Below, in pieces: positions 16,771-26,628 of a stretch of DNA of 64,000 bases. The stretch's first letter is position 1; each line of letters starts with the position of its first letter. The position numbers were made by a program, and so were the translations under genes. The stretch comes from Amycolatopsis sulphurea (GTDB taxonomy: Bacteria; Actinomycetota; Actinomycetes; Mycobacteriales; Pseudonocardiaceae), in NCBI RefSeq assembly GCF_002564045.1, contig NZ_PDJK01000002.1:434001-498000 (forward strand). Direction: 5' to 3'. The notes beneath the pieces are model-generated. The model saw nothing but the letters and a program-made list of their open reading frames with translations, was not told the origin of the DNA and ran no database searches.

Positions 16771-17613
16771 ATGTCCGTTGATTCGCCCGGTTATCGCACG
16801 ATCCCGACAGGTCTGCCCTGCTGGGTCGAGCTGGCCTGTTACGACGAAGCCGCCACGCAGCGCTTCTACTCCGGCGTCTTCGGCTGGCGGTACGAGGTGC
16901 ACCGTGATCCGGCGACGCCGACCGGCAGATATTCGATCTCCTCCCTCGATGGCGTTCCCACCGGTGGTCTGTACCAGGCCGGGACGCATTCGGCGCCCGG
17001 CTGGACGCTGCACATCTCGGTGCCGCACACGGCGAACGCGGCCGAGTGGGTGGAGCATCTCGGCGGCGAGGTGACCCTCGGCCCGGTCGCGATCCCGAAG
17101 CGTGGCAGCATCCTGCACGCGATCGACGCGTGCGGCGCGCCGATCGTGTTCTGGGAGGCGCCGCACGACTGGGAGTTCGCCAGCGGAGCACCGGGCACCT
17201 TCAGCGGCGCGGACCTCAACACCCATGACGGGGTCGCCGCGGATCACTTCTACACCAAGCTGTTCAGCTACTCGTGCCGGCAGGTCGGCGACGGGGACAG
17301 CATCGACTACGCGGAGTACCTGATCGACCGGGAGCCGGTGCTCTACCGGTACGTGATGGGCGCGGAGTACGAGCCGGACACTCCCCCGCACTGGTTGGTG
17401 TACTTCGAGATCTCCCCGGCCCGCGGGACGGACGCGGCCGCCGGGCAGGCGTTGATGCTCGGTGGTTCGGTGGTGCTGGAGCCCTACGACACCCCGTTCG
17501 GCCGCACCGCGCTGCTCGCTGATCCGGACGGTTCGGTGTTCGCGGTGATCGACCACTCCCGGGTCCTGCAGGGCGTCGGCCGCGCCGAGGTCGACGACCC
17601 GTACGACGACTGA
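16771..17613 (+). CDS. VOC/glyoxalase family protein, two tandem domains
   Basis: 280 aa made of two VOC modules: residues about 10-130 (GLPCWVELACYDEAATQRFYSGVFGWRYEV) and 150-265 (FSGADLNTHDGVAADHFYTKLFSY). Such two-module proteins, common in Streptomyces and Amycolatopsis, are annotated as hydroxylases or glyoxalases with no tested activity. Start ATG 16771 follows GGGAGGAGG, an unusually strong ribosome site. It converges on cdsA with a gap of 4 bases. Confidence 0.85.
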   Translation: MSVDSPGYRTIPTGLPCWVELACYDEAATQRFYSGVFGWRYEVHRDPATPTGRYSISSLDGVPTGGLYQAGTHSAPGWTLHISVPHTANAAEWVEHLGGEVTLGPVAIPKRGSILHAIDACGAPIVFWEAPHDWEFASGAPGTFSGADLNTHDGVAADHFYTKLFSYSCRQVGDGDSIDYAEYLIDREPVLYRYVMGAEYEPDTPPHWLVYFEISPARGTDAAAGQALMLGGSVVLEPYDTPFGRTALLADPDGSVFAVIDHSRVLQGVGRAEVDDPYDD

Positions 17614-17617
17614 CGTC

Positions 17618-19168
17618 TCAGGCGGGGACGAACGCGGACAGCAGCAGCCAGGACACCACGGCCGAGGGCAGCAACGAGTCGAGACGGTCCATGATGCCGC
17701 CGTGCCCGGGCAGCAGCGTGCCCATGTCCTTGATGCCGAGGTCGCGTTTGATCAGCGATTCGACGAGGTCTCCGAGCGTCGCGGTGAGCACGATGGCGGC
17801 GCCGAAGATCGCACCCTGCCACGCGTGCCCGTGCAGCATCAGGCTGATCGTGAGCACGCCCGCGGCGATACCTGCGACCAGTGAACCGGCGAAGCCCTCC
17901 CAGGACTTCTTCGGGCTGATCGTGGGCGCCATCGGATGCTTGCCGCCAAGCACCCCGGCGATGTAGCCGCCGGTGTCGGAGGCGACGACGCCGATCAGGA
18001 ACGCGAGCACCCGCCCGACACCGTCGTCCGGCGGCACGAGCATGGCCGCGAACGACGCGAACAACGGCAGGTAGGCGGCGGCGAATACAGACCCGGCGAT
18101 GTCGCGCAGGTAGCCTTCGGCGCCGCCGGACAACCGCCAGAGCAGACAGGCCAGCACCGTCAGCACGAACGCGATGAGCGATCCTTCGTGCCCGAACGGC
18201 CAGGACAGCCAGATCATCGCCTGCCCGCCCACGAGCACCGGGATCAGCGCGATCCGGGTGTCCGCGACCCGGCGCAGCACGCCGGCGAACTCGAAGGTCC
18301 CGACCGCGATCGCCGCCGCGATCACCCCGATGAACAGGAACCGGACGGTGAGCAGGGACACGATGATCGCCGCACCGAGCAACAGCCCGACCCCGATGGC
18401 GGCGGGCAGATTCCGTCCGGCGCGCGACGCCTTTTTCTCCGGCACGGCGGATTCGGCGGGTCCGGCCTCGCCCCGGTCGCCGCCGTTTCCGGTCGCGGCG
18501 GTTTCTTCCCGGGTGGCTTCCGTCCGCCCGGGATCGGCTTTGGCGGAGTCTTTCCGGGTGGCCTTGCGCCGCGACTCACCAGCCGCCGGACCGTCGGGTG
18601 TGGCCTCGTCCCGCGCCGCGGCACCGCTCTCGGCGGTGTCCTCCGGACCGGATTCACCAGGGACGGAGCCGGTCACGTCCTTCCAACCGGCTTCGCCACG
18701 CGCGGGGCTGCCCTTGGCCGTGTACTTCCGGCCGGCTTCACCACGCTCGGGGCCACTCTCGGCCGTGCCGTTCCGACCAGCCTCAGATGCAGAGCCGCCC
18801 TCGGTCGCACCCTTCCGACCGGCTTCGCCACGCACGGAACCGCCCTTGGTCGCGTCCTTCCAACCGGCTTCACCACGCACGGGGCCACTCTCGGTCGTGC
18901 CCTTCCGACCAGCCTCACCACGCGCAGAGCCGCCCTCGGTCACGTCCTTCCAACCGGCCCCGGCTCGCCCGGATTCAGCACGCGAAGAACCGCCCCCGGA
19001 CTTGCCGCCGGACTCGTCCCGGGCCAGACCGCCGTGGCCCGGCCGGGGCGATCCCGGCCCGGCCGGGGTTCCCCAGCCCGGCCGCGAGCCCGGTTCCGGC
19101 TCGGGTGCCGGAACCGGCGGCGGGGTGTCCGCCACCCGTTCCTCGCGTTCCTCGCTCACCTGGCTCAT
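17618..19168 (-). CDS. cdsA: Phosphatidate cytidylyltransferase with a long repeat-rich N-terminus
   Basis: 516 aa, against about 270-290 for the usual enzyme. The C-terminal 270 residues are a normal multi-pass CdsA that makes CDP-diacylglycerol for phospholipid synthesis: the signature SPKKSWEGFAGSLVAG and GDLVESLIKRDLGIKDMGTLLPGHGGIMDRLDS are intact. The N-terminal 240 residues are hydrophilic and disordered, with about eight imperfect copies of a 16-20-residue unit of the RGEAGRKGATEGGSA type. The gene overlaps frr by one base (TGATG), so they are translationally coupled. The start could be later, but no break in the frame suggests it. Confidence 0.93.
   Translation of the reverse strand: MSQVSEEREERVADTPPPVPAPEPEPGSRPGWGTPAGPGSPRPGHGGLARDESGGKSGGGSSRAESGRAGAGWKDVTEGGSARGEAGRKGTTESGPVRGEAGWKDATKGGSVRGEAGRKGATEGGSASEAGRNGTAESGPERGEAGRKYTAKGSPARGEAGWKDVTGSVPGESGPEDTAESGAAARDEATPDGPAAGESRRKATRKDSAKADPGRTEATREETAATGNGGDRGEAGPAESAVPEKKASRAGRNLPAAIGVGLLLGAAIIVSLLTVRFLFIGVIAAAIAVGTFEFAGVLRRVADTRIALIPVLVGGQAMIWLSWPFGHEGSLIAFVLTVLACLLWRLSGGAEGYLRDIAGSVFAAAYLPLFASFAAMLVPPDDGVGRVLAFLIGVVASDTGGYIAGVLGGKHPMAPTISPKKSWEGFAGSLVAGIAAGVLTISLMLHGHAWQGAIFGAAIVLTATLGDLVESLIKRDLGIKDMGTLLPGHGGIMDRLDSLLPSAVVSWLLLSAFVPA
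18620..18960 (-). repeat. Imperfect tandem repeats inside cdsA
   Basis: About eight copies of a unit near 42-60 bp (core read on the plus strand: TTCCGACCGGCTTC followed by CACCACGC) encode the RGEAGRK-type repeats of the CdsA N-terminus. Copies differ at a few positions, as expected of a slowly diverging minisatellite kept in frame. Confidence 0.75.
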
Positions 19169-19725
19169 CAGACCTCGAGCAGCTCGGCTTCCTTGTGCTT
19201 GACCAGCTCGTCGACCTGGTGCACGTAGGTGTCGGTGAGATTCTGCAGCTCCTTCTCGGCGCGTGCGACCTCGTCCTCACCCGCCTCGCCGTCCTTGGCG
19301 ATCCGGTCGAGCTCTTCCTTGGCCTTGCGGCGGATGCTGCGAATGCTCACCCGGCCGTCCTCGCCCTTGCCCTTGGCGACCTTCACCATCTCCTTGCGCC
19401 GCTCCTCGGTGAGCTGCGGGATGACGATGCGGATCACGTTGCCGTCGTTGCTCGGGTTGACGCCGAGGTCCGATTCGCGGATCGCCTTCTCGATGGCACC
19501 CAGCTGGGTCTGGTCGTAGGGCTTGATCAGCGCCATCCGCGCCTCCGGCACGTTGACGCTGGCCAGCTGGTTCAGCGGGGTCGGCGCGCCGTAGTACTCG
19601 ACGACGATGCGCGAGAACATCGACGGGGTGGCCCGGCCGGTCCGTACCGCCGTGAGGTCCTCCTTGGCGACGGACACCGCTTTTTCCATCTTCTCCTCGG
19701 CGTCGAGGAGGGTCTCGTCGATCAC
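19168..19725 (-). CDS. frr: Ribosome recycling factor
   Basis: 185 aa, the standard length. It starts [37 protein letters not shown] and ends in the usual coiled helix ([27 protein letters not shown]). RRF splits post-termination ribosomes together with EF-G. GTG 19725 was chosen because GGGAG precedes it and the family starts here. It sits between pyrH and cdsA in the conserved order. Confidence 0.97.
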   Translation of the reverse strand: MIDETLLDAEEKMEKAVSVAKEDLTAVRTGRATPSMFSRIVVEYYGAPTPLNQLASVNVPEARMALIKPYDQTQLGAIEKAIRESDLGVNPSNDGNVIRIVIPQLTEERRKEMVKVAKGKGEDGRVSIRSIRRKAKEELDRIAKDGEAGEDEVARAEKELQNLTDTYVHQVDELVKHKEAELLEV

Positions 19726-19774
19726 GGCTACTCCCGGTGTTGTGATTGTCGAACCTGTGCTGATCCCAGCAGGT

Positions 19775-20518
19775 CTAGGCGGGCTGCCCGTCCGCGGGGG
19801 TGGAGACCAGCGTGCCGATCCTCTCACCGCGCACCGCACGCGCGATGTTGCCCTCGGTGAGCAGATTGAACACGATGATCGGCATCTTGTTGTCCATGCA
19901 GAGGCTGAACGCCGTGGCGTCGGCGACCTTCAGGCCGCGTTCGAGTACCTCGCGGTGGCTGATCCGGTGGAACATCTCCGCGTCCGGATCGGTCTTCGGG
20001 TCCGCGGTGTAGACGCCGTCCACCGCCTTGGCCATCAGCACGGCCTCGCACCCGAGTTCGAGCGACCGCTGTGCGGCGGCGGTGTCGGTGGAGAAGTACG
20101 GCATGCCGACGCCTGCTCCGAAGATCACCACGCGGCCCTTCTCCAGGTGCCGCTCCGCGCGGCGCGGGATGTAGGGCTCGGCGACCTGACCCATCGTGAT
20201 CGCGGTCTGCACCCGCGTCGGCAGGCCCTCCTTCTCCAGGAAGTCCTGCAGGGCCAGGCAGTTCATCACGGTGCCCAGCATCGCCATGTAGTCGGCGCGG
20301 TCGCGGTCCATCCCGCGCTGCGACAGCTCGGCACCGCGGAAATAGTTGCCGCCGCCGATCACCACCGCGATCTGCACCCCGGTGCGCGCGACGTCCGCGA
20401 TCTGCTGCGCCACCGAGTGCACCACGTCCGGATCCACTCCGACGGCACCACCGCCGAACATCTCCCCGCCCAGCTTCAGCAGCACCCGGCGGTACCCGCC
20501 CTCCACGCGCTCACCCAT
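19775..20518 (-). CDS. pyrH: UMP kinase
   Basis: 247 aa amino-acid-kinase-fold enzyme converting UMP to UDP. Visible motifs are [45 protein letters not shown] and [17 protein letters not shown] [19 protein letters not shown] 20518 follows GGAGG. It is followed 49 bases later by frr. A 14-bp hairpin upstream (20549-20589) separates it from tsf, so pyrH probably also has its own promoter. Confidence 0.97.
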   Translation of the reverse strand: MGERVEGGYRRVLLKLGGEMFGGGAVGVDPDVVHSVAQQIADVARTGVQIAVVIGGGNYFRGAELSQRGMDRDRADYMAMLGTVMNCLALQDFLEKEGLPTRVQTAITMGQVAEPYIPRRAERHLEKGRVVIFGAGVGMPYFSTDTAAAQRSLELGCEAVLMAKAVDGVYTADPKTDPDAEMFHRISHREVLERGLKVADATAFSLCMDNKMPIIVFNLLTEGNIARAVRGERIGTLVSTPADGQPA

Positions 20519-20548
20519 CTCTGTCGCCTCCTGCCCCTCGGTAGACCG

Positions 20549-20589
20549 CACTGTGCCCCGTCCCCGGATCGCGGAGACGGGGCACAGTG
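20549..20589 (-). terminator. Hairpin between tsf and pyrH
   Basis: Perfect 14-bp stem CACTGTGCCCCGTC (20549-20562) / GACGGGGCACAGTG (20576-20589), 26 bases past the tsf stop. No U-tract. It is likely a terminator or a transcript-processing hairpin. Confidence 0.65.
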
Positions 20590-20614
20590 CCAGAACCTAG
20601 TCCCAGTGCCGCGT

Positions 20615-21430
20615 TCAGGCCTGGCCGACCTCGAACCGGGCGAACCGGGTCAGGGTCACGCCGACCTCGTCCAGCAGCGCCTTGACAGTCTTTTTGTTGT
20701 CCTTGACCGAGGGCTGCTCGAGCAGCACGTTGTCCTTGTAGAACGCGGTGACCTTGCCCTCGATGATCTTCGGCAGCGCCTGCTCGGGCTTGCCCTCCTC
20801 GCGGGCGGTCTGCTCGGCGATGCGGCGCTCGTTCTCGACCAGCTCGGCGGGCACCTCCTCGCGGGACAGGTACTTCGCCCGCAGTGCGGCGACCTGCATC
20901 GCGGCCGCGCGGGCGGCCTCGGCGTCGTCCCCGGTGAACTCGACGAGCACACCCACCGCGGGCGGCAGGTCCGAACCACGGCGGTGCAGGTAGCTGGTGG
21001 TCTGGCCGCCGAACGCGACGACCCGGCGCAGCTCCAGCTTCTCCCCGATCCGGGCGGACAGCTCCTGCACGACCTCGTTGACCGGCTTGCCGTCGAGGTC
21101 CGCGGCCTTCAGCGCCTCGACGTCGCTGGACCCCAGGTCCTTGGCGACCGCGACGATCCGGGCCGCGAGCTGCTGGAAGTCGTCGTTCTTGGCGACGAAG
21201 TCGGTCTCCGAGTCCAGCTCGATCAGCACACCGCCGTCGCCGGCGACGAGGCCCTCGGCGGTGGTCCGCTCCGCGCGCTTGCCGACGTCCTTGGCACCCT
21301 TGATGCGCAGGAACTCGACAGCCTTCTCGAAGTCGCCGTCGTTCTCCTCGAGGGCCTTCTTGCAGTCCATCATGCCGGCGCCGGTCATCTCGCGCAGGCG
21401 CTTCACGTCAGCGGCGGTGTAGTTCGCCAT
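20615..21430 (-). CDS. tsf: Elongation factor Ts
   Basis: 271 aa guanine-nucleotide exchange factor for EF-Tu. It starts [42 protein letters not shown] (UBA-like N-terminus) and contains the [10 protein letters not shown] motif of the core domain. Length fits the actinobacterial form. It follows rpsB after 85 bases that hold a strong hairpin. Confidence 0.97.
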   Translation of the reverse strand: MANYTAADVKRLREMTGAGMMDCKKALEENDGDFEKAVEFLRIKGAKDVGKRAERTTAEGLVAGDGGVLIELDSETDFVAKNDDFQQLAARIVAVAKDLGSSDVEALKAADLDGKPVNEVVQELSARIGEKLELRRVVAFGGQTTSYLHRRGSDLPPAVGVLVEFTGDDAEAARAAAMQVAALRAKYLSREEVPAELVENERRIAEQTAREEGKPEQALPKIIEGKVTAFYKDNVLLEQPSVKDNKKTVKALLDEVGVTLTRFARFEVGQA

Positions 21431-21472
21431 CGTGTTGAATCCGTCCGTTTCAGGTACGTGTGCGTCTTCCGG

Positions 21473-21510
21473 CTGCGCCCGGACGGCCGCGAGGGGCCGT
21501 CCGGGCGCAG
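21473..21510 (-). terminator. Hairpin between rpsB and tsf
   Basis: Perfect 16-bp stem CTGCGCCCGGACGGCC (21473-21488) / GGCCGTCCGGGCGCAG (21495-21510) with a 6-base loop, 5 bases past the rpsB stop. It probably works as an attenuating terminator setting the S2:EF-Ts ratio. Confidence 0.7.
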
Positions 21511-21515
21511 TTCGA

Positions 21516-22433
21516 TCAGGAGTTGGCCGGAGCCTGCTCGCCGGCCGCGTCCGCGGTCGCCGCCGCGGTCTCGGTCGCGGCGGCCGCCTCGGCGGTGGCG
21601 GTCTCGGCGGTGGCGGTCTCGGTCGCGGCAGCCGCCTCGGCGGTGGCGGTCTCCGAACCGGCGAGGAGGTCCTTCTCCCACTCGGTCAGCGGCTCGTCCG
21701 CGGCACCCGGCTCCGGCTTGGTGTCCACGGCGGCACCGTTGCGGCTGGAGCGGGACATCAGCCCGGCCGCGGCGGCCTCGGCGACCACCTTGGTGAGCAG
21801 CGCGGCCGAGCGGATCGCGTCGTCGTTGCCCGGGATCGGGTAGTCGACCTCGTCCGGGTCGCAGTTCGTGTCGAGAATCGCCACGACCGGGATGTTGAGC
21901 TTGCGCGCCTCGCCGACGGCGATGTGCTCCTTCTTCGTGTCGACGATCCACACCGCGGACGGCACCTTGGCCATGTCGCGGATACCGCCGAGGGTCTTCT
22001 CGAGCTTGTCCTTCTCGCGGGTCAGCGTGAGGATCTCGCGCTTGGTGAGGCCGGTGAAACCACCGGTCTGCTCCTGCGCCTCGAGCTCCTTCAGGCGGAG
22101 CAGGCGCTTGTGCACGGTCTGGAAGTTGGTCAGCATGCCGCCGAGCCAGCGCTGGTTCACGTAGGGCATGCCCACCCGCGCGGCCTCGTTGGCGATCGCT
22201 TCCTGCGCCTGCTTCTTGGTACCGACGAACATGATCGTGCCACCGTGCGCGACGGTTTCCTTGATGAACTCGAAGGCACGGTCGATGTAGGTCAGCGTCT
22301 GCTGCAGGTCGATGATGTAGATGCCGTTGCGCTCGGTGAAGATGTAGCGCTTCATCTTCGGGTTCCACCGACGGGTCTGGTGCCCGAAGTGCACGCCGCT
22401 GTCGAGCAGCTGCTTCATGGTGACGACGGCCAT
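21516..22433 (-). CDS. rpsB: 30S ribosomal protein S2
   Basis: 305 aa. The conserved part runs [32 protein letters not shown] through [45 protein letters not shown]. The last 60 residues are an Ala/Thr/Glu-rich extension built from [15 protein letters not shown] repeats, a feature of actinobacterial S2 proteins but long here. ATG 22433 is the family start. A long gene-free region lies upstream with a pair of DnaA-box sequences. Confidence 0.97.
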   Translation of the reverse strand: MAVVTMKQLLDSGVHFGHQTRRWNPKMKRYIFTERNGIYIIDLQQTLTYIDRAFEFIKETVAHGGTIMFVGTKKQAQEAIANEAARVGMPYVNQRWLGGMLTNFQTVHKRLLRLKELEAQEQTGGFTGLTKREILTLTREKDKLEKTLGGIRDMAKVPSAVWIVDTKKEHIAVGEARKLNIPVVAILDTNCDPDEVDYPIPGNDDAIRSAALLTKVVAEAAAAGLMSRSSRNGAAVDTKPEPGAADEPLTEWEKDLLAGSETATAEAAAATETATAETATAEAAAATETAAATADAAGEQAPANS

Positions 22434-23781
22434 TGCCGGAATCACACCTTCTCTGTACTCGCGCGCGCCCGCGGCGGTTCCGCCACGGATGCGCTGTCCG
22501 GTTCGTCGCTCGCGGCCGGGTGACCGCTCGCCCTGGTGCCGTGCCGGAACCCGGACCCGGCGGGATTCGGTGAGAATCCCCCGGGACCGCCGGGCACCGC
22601 GCGCTTCTCCGTCCGGCCCCCGCTTCGGAAAAGCGGACCGTCCGGGAACGCACACACGTGCACGCGAAGTCAGCCCACCGAGTGGACTGCGGAACCGATT
22701 CTACCCCCTGCCACCAGCCCCGCTCCCACCGGCGGCACCGGATCGCCCCACGGTTGTCCACAACTCGGCCCACCTGTGGACAACCCCCTCGCTACCGGCG
22801 GGTAACGACAGCCCCATCCCCGACCATGGACCCGTGACCAGACCACGGCTCCTGCCCCCGCCACCACCGGCTGTCCACCGGCTCACGCCGGCCAGCCCAC
22901 TCCGGCCGGACCCCGAACAGCGACCGACCGCCGCGCACCCGGCTGCCGGGGAATTCCGCCCCGGCCCGAGACCGCACCCGATTCCGGCGAGCATGCATCT
23001 CCCGCCATCCCCCGGACCCGACGCGGGCCTCGCACGCCCGCTGGACGGACAACGCCTGCCAGACCTCGATCTTTCGCGGCGCGACGATCCCGCGCCCGAA
23101 GCTGCACCTCGCACCACCACCGGCCGCCCACCGAACGCAGGATCCTCACCGATCATCGGAGCGACTCCCGAAACCCCCTCGGATCCGACGCGAACAACCG
23201 GTCTCCTCCGCCGCACGCCTCCCGACGACAAAACATCACTCCGCGACCCCGCACCACACGGCACGGCAGCTCAACGGAAGATGCACCTCGCACCCCCTGC
23301 CACCGAAATGGCCCGACCACCCGAACATCCCGTCGCGCTGGCCACCGCTGCCTTGGCAAGACGGCACTCGCGCCCGACCGCACCCCGCACAGTCCTGCTC
23401 CGCTCAACAAATCACGCGCACTTCGGCATCGCATTACTCACGGAACCCGGCTCACCGACGGCGACCTTCGCCTGGTCCAGACCGCCCAGTCGCCGCGGCC
23501 GTCACCGACGCCGCCCCCATCGGCCACGCCAATTCCGCTTGCTGCTCCTGTTACGCGGTTATCTGGCCATCACCACCCGAACCCTCACCCGCTCGGCCAC
23601 CGCCTCGTTCCACCTCGCCACCAAATGGTTTTCCCTTGCCCGCCAAGGAATCCACCGACACGAACCACCCACCGGAACGATCGAAGCACGAAGCACAATC
23701 CCCCACCGCCCCGACTGGGCTCAGCCGCCATTGCAACTGGCCGGTGGCGCCGTATCCGCCTACGACCCGCGCAAGCGCACC
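22434..23781. other. 1.35-kb stretch without a recognisable gene, C-rich on the plus strand
   Basis: Between rpsB and the divergent M23 peptidase. Several frames stay open on both strands only because A and T are scarce; their translations are Pro/Arg- or Gly/Arg-rich and have no protein-like pattern. C strongly exceeds G on the plus strand. The rpsB promoter and two DnaA-box sequences lie at its left end. It may be a decayed gene or expanded spacer. Confidence 0.5.
22753..22784. promoter_or_regulatory. Inverted pair of consensus DnaA boxes upstream of rpsB
   Basis: TTGTCCACA (22754-22762) and TGTGGACAA (22775-22783) match the high-GC actinobacterial DnaA box exactly, lie in opposite orientation 21 bp apart, and extend to a 10-bp inverted repeat GTTGTCCACA / TGTGGACAAC. 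They are about 320 bp upstream of the rpsB start. With no dnaA or dnaN nearby this is not an origin; it may be a DnaA-controlled promoter or a titration site. Confidence 0.5.
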
Positions 23782-23799
23782 TTGCACACCTGGCTGATC

Positions 23800-24336
23800 A
23801 TGACGAGCGCCGCTGCCCTGATCGTCTGGTCCGCTTTCATCGCGAGTACGCGCGCAAACGCCGCCGAACCGTCCGAGCCCCAAGCCAGTACGCCCGCTGC
23901 CTCGACCCAAGCCGGAAGGTTCGCCTGGCCGCTGACCCCACACCCGAAGGTGACGAGGAACTTCGAGCCGCCGGAAACACCATTCGGACCGGGACACCGC
24001 GGCGTCGACCTGGAAGCCGCACCGGAGCAGCAAGTGCTGGCCGCGGAAATGGGCGTGGTGGTGTTCGCCGGTCAAGTCGCTGGCCATGGCGTCGTCGCGC
24101 TGGACCACGACGGCGGCCTCCACACGACTTACCTGCCCGTCACGCCTTCGGTCACCACCGGCGAACAGATCTACCGCAGCCAGCCCATCGGCACGGTCGC
24201 CCCCGGACACCCCGGCTGCCCCGTCGCGGCCTGCCTGCATTGGGGCGCACGCCGCGGCACCGAATACCTCGACCCGCTATCCCTGCTCGGCTCCCCCGGA
24301 CGAGTACGCCTCAAACCCTGGGCTGAAGGCCCCTGA
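23800..24336 (+). CDS. M23 family (LytM-type) peptidase, secreted
   Basis: 178 aa from the ATG at 23800; a TTG at 23782 is also possible, and the frame is open far upstream. A hydrophobic export segment (MTSAAALIVWSAFIASTRANA) precedes the domain: GHRGVDLEAAPEQQVLAAEMGVVVFAGQVAGHG, then TTYLPVTPSVTTGEQI and CPVAACLHWGARRG. The metal ligands H and D are in GHRGVD and the last His is in CLHWG. The usual first His of the HxH motif is Cys (C-L-H), as in many actinobacterial members at this locus, so activity may be reduced. It probably acts in peptidoglycan remodelling. Confidence 0.8.
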   Translation: MTSAAALIVWSAFIASTRANAAEPSEPQASTPAASTQAGRFAWPLTPHPKVTRNFEPPETPFGPGHRGVDLEAAPEQQVLAAEMGVVVFAGQVAGHGVVALDHDGGLHTTYLPVTPSVTTGEQIYRSQPIGTVAPGHPGCPVAACLHWGARRGTEYLDPLSLLGSPGRVRLKPWAEGP

Positions 24337-24599
24337 GCCAACGCTCACGCTCTCCCCTTGCCCACAACAGAAATACCCGAAGGAAGGAAACCCAATCAGG
24401 TGATATCTGGCTTCAATTCGAGCCGGTGGCTGGTTCGAACCCGGCACACCCGAAGCAGGTTCGCCTCACGAACACCCGCCCCGCGACCAACCAGCCCCCA
24501 CGACCGCACTCGGGCGAGCCCGGACATGACCAAGGCCGGCGGACCGCGTCCAGCCGGTGGCGGAGCCAAGCCGGGCACGGTCGCTCGGCGGCGCGGTGG

Positions 24600-25583
24600 T
24601 CAACCGCTGGGCTGTTCCATCAGCTTGGCGCGCAGCCGCATCACGGCACGTGTGTGCAGTTGGCTCACCCGTGATTCCGTGACGCCCAGGACCTTGCCGA
24701 TCTCGGCAAGGGTGAGGCTCTCGAAGTAGTAGAGGCTCACCACGATCTTGTCCCGGTCGGTGAGCTGGGCGATCGCCTCGGCCAGCTGGCGCCGGTTGTC
24801 CTGGTCGACGAGGACGGCGACCGGGTCGACAGCGTCGTCGTCGGGCAGGGTGTCGACCAGGGAGCCGGCGTCCTTGCCTGCCGCGACGAGGTCTTCGAGT
24901 GCCACAACGCTGGTGAGCCGCAGCTGGCCGTAGAAGTCGCGCAGATCGTCGAGGCCGATGCCCATTTCGCCGGCGAGTTCGGCGTCGGTCGGGGTGCGGT
25001 GCAGGCGGGCGCCGAGGCGTTCCAGGGCGCGCGCGGTCTCCTTCGCCTTGCTCCGCACGGCGCGCGGAACCCAGTCCTGGGAACGCAGGTCGTCCAGAAT
25101 GGCACCGCGGATGCGCTGCATCGCGTACGTCTCGAACCGCAGTCCGCGTTCCGGATCGAACTTCTCGATGGCGTCGACCAGCCCGAAGATGCCGGATTGC
25201 ACGAGGTCACCCACGTCGACATGAGTGGGCAGGCCGGTGCCGACCCGGCCCGCGACGTACTTCACCAGCGGCGCGTAGTGCAGGACCAGCCGGTCACGTG
25301 AGGCCTGGTCGGGCTGACCGGCGAACTGCTGCCACAGCGCCTGTATCCCCGCATCGACGTCATGGCCCGGACGCTCGTCCTCGTCAACGGCGTCCGGTGC
25401 CCCGGCGGCTTCCACCCCGGTCTCGCTGACCTGCGGTGTAGCGGTCATTGCACCGTCGTTCTCGGCATGTGGCTCAGTATGGTCTCCGTGCTCGTGCGGA
25501 TGCGCGTGCGCCGCCGGTGCGGCCCCGGCTCTCCCGGCCGAGCAACCGCCGGCCTCGTCAGGCCCGGGGGTGTGCTCGGTCAT
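24600..25583 (-). CDS. whiG: RNA polymerase sigma factor, WhiG/FliA type
   Basis: 327 aa. After a His/Glu-rich N-terminus ([18 protein letters not shown]) come sigma region 2 ([76 protein letters not shown]), region 3 and region 4 ([29 protein letters not shown]). WhiG directs early sporulation genes in Streptomyces; in this group it may serve aerial growth or motility. ATG 25583 follows GAAGG. Its first 26 bases overlap the end of xerC. Confidence 0.92.
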   Translation of the reverse strand: MTEHTPGPDEAGGCSAGRAGAAPAAHAHPHEHGDHTEPHAENDGAMTATPQVSETGVEAAGAPDAVDEDERPGHDVDAGIQALWQQFAGQPDQASRDRLVLHYAPLVKYVAGRVGTGLPTHVDVGDLVQSGIFGLVDAIEKFDPERGLRFETYAMQRIRGAILDDLRSQDWVPRAVRSKAKETARALERLGARLHRTPTDAELAGEMGIGLDDLRDFYGQLRLTSVVALEDLVAAGKDAGSLVDTLPDDDAVDPVAVLVDQDNRRQLAEAIAQLTDRDKIVVSLYYFESLTLAEIGKVLGVTESRVSQLHTRAVMRLRAKLMEQPSG

Positions 25584-26577
25584 GGATCGCCTTCAGCCGA
25601 TCAACGGTGACGTGAGTGTAGAGCTGGGTCGTGGCAAGCGTAGCGTGACCGAGCAGTTCCTGAACGCTTCTGAGGTCGGCACCTCCCTCGAGCAAATGCG
25701 TCGCGGCCGAATGGCGTAGCCCGTGCGGGCCCATATCGAGGGCGCCGGGTACCGCGGCCACCGCCTCGTGCACGACCTGGCGGGCTGCTCGCGGGTCGAG
25801 CCGCTTGCCGCGGACGCCCAGGAACAGCGCCGGTCCCGAGCGTTCGCCGATGAGTTCCGGCCGACCTTCCTCGAGCCACTCGGACAACGCCGCGGCCGCC
25901 GGCACCCCGAACGGGACCGTGCGCTCCTTGTCGCCCTTGCCCACGACAGTGACCACCCGGCGTGAGAAATCCACCGCACCGACGTCCAGCCCGCACAGCT
26001 CGGACACCCGAATACCGGTCGCATACAGCACCTCGATCAGCGCACGATCACGCAGCGCTACCGGATTCCGGTCAGCCGCTCCGCTCGCGGAGGCGGTCAT
26101 CAGGGCGTCGGCCTGATCGGCGCGCAACACCCCCGGCAGCGTCCGGTGCGCGCGGGGCGCGGCCAGTCGCCCGCCCGGGTCCGACTGCAGGAAACCAGTC
26201 CGGTGCGCCCAAGCCGTGAATGTGCGCGCGGCCGCGGCCCGGCGAGCCAAGGTGGTGCGGCCCACGCCTGCAGTGCGTTGCCCGGCAAGCCACGCGCGCA
26301 GCTGCGTGATGTCGAGGTCGCGAAGGCTCCGAGCAGGCGCCTCACCCTCCGCCGCGGTCAGGAACGCCAGCAGGGAAACGACGTCGCCGACGTACGCGCG
26401 GACCGTATGCGGCGACAGCCCGCGCTCCAGCGACAGATGCCGTTCGTAGTCGGCGACCGCGCCATGGGTGGCTTCCGGCAGAGCATCGCGAAGAGCTCGA
26501 AGATCGGGGCGGGGCGGGCGTTTTCGGTGCCCCCCGGGACGCGCAGTTGCACCGGTGCGCGTGGTCGCTGACGACAT
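25558..26577 (-). CDS. xerC: Tyrosine recombinase XerC
   Basis: 339 aa. The N-terminal SAM-like domain begins [31 protein letters not shown]. The catalytic domain has Arg in [14 protein letters not shown], then [40 protein letters not shown] with the H-x-x-R, H/W and Tyr residues. XerC resolves chromosome dimers at dif with XerD. The ATG at 26577 lacks a strong ribosome site, so an upstream TTG (26613) is possible. It lies between dprA and whiG, the usual actinobacterial order. Confidence 0.94.
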   Translation of the reverse strand: MSSATTRTGATARPGGHRKRPPRPDLRALRDALPEATHGAVADYERHLSLERGLSPHTVRAYVGDVVSLLAFLTAAEGEAPARSLRDLDITQLRAWLAGQRTAGVGRTTLARRAAAARTFTAWAHRTGFLQSDPGGRLAAPRAHRTLPGVLRADQADALMTASASGAADRNPVALRDRALIEVLYATGIRVSELCGLDVGAVDFSRRVVTVVGKGDKERTVPFGVPAAAALSEWLEEGRPELIGERSGPALFLGVRGKRLDPRAARQVVHEAVAAVPGALDMGPHGLRHSAATHLLEGGADLRSVQELLGHATLATTQLYTHVTVDRLKAIHDRAHPRA

Positions 26578-26628
26578 GACGATTACGCTGCGCGAACCAT
26601 CGCCGTTGGTCAAGGATCGCCACGCCGA

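Noticed and set aside
22753..22784. Possible replication origin at the DnaA boxes
   Set aside because: Only two boxes and no dnaA, dnaN, gyrB or AT-rich unwinding region nearby.
22417..23780. Long open frame running into the M23 peptidase
   Set aside because: Its first 450 codons are Pro/Arg-rich with no domain, begin inside rpsB antisense, and are open because A and T are rare.
24429..24445. tRNA T-arm-like sequence GCTGG-TTCGAAC-CCGGC
   Set aside because: No matching acceptor, D-arm or anticodon arm is found in the 70 bases on the 5' side, so it is not a tRNA gene; at most a fragment or chance.
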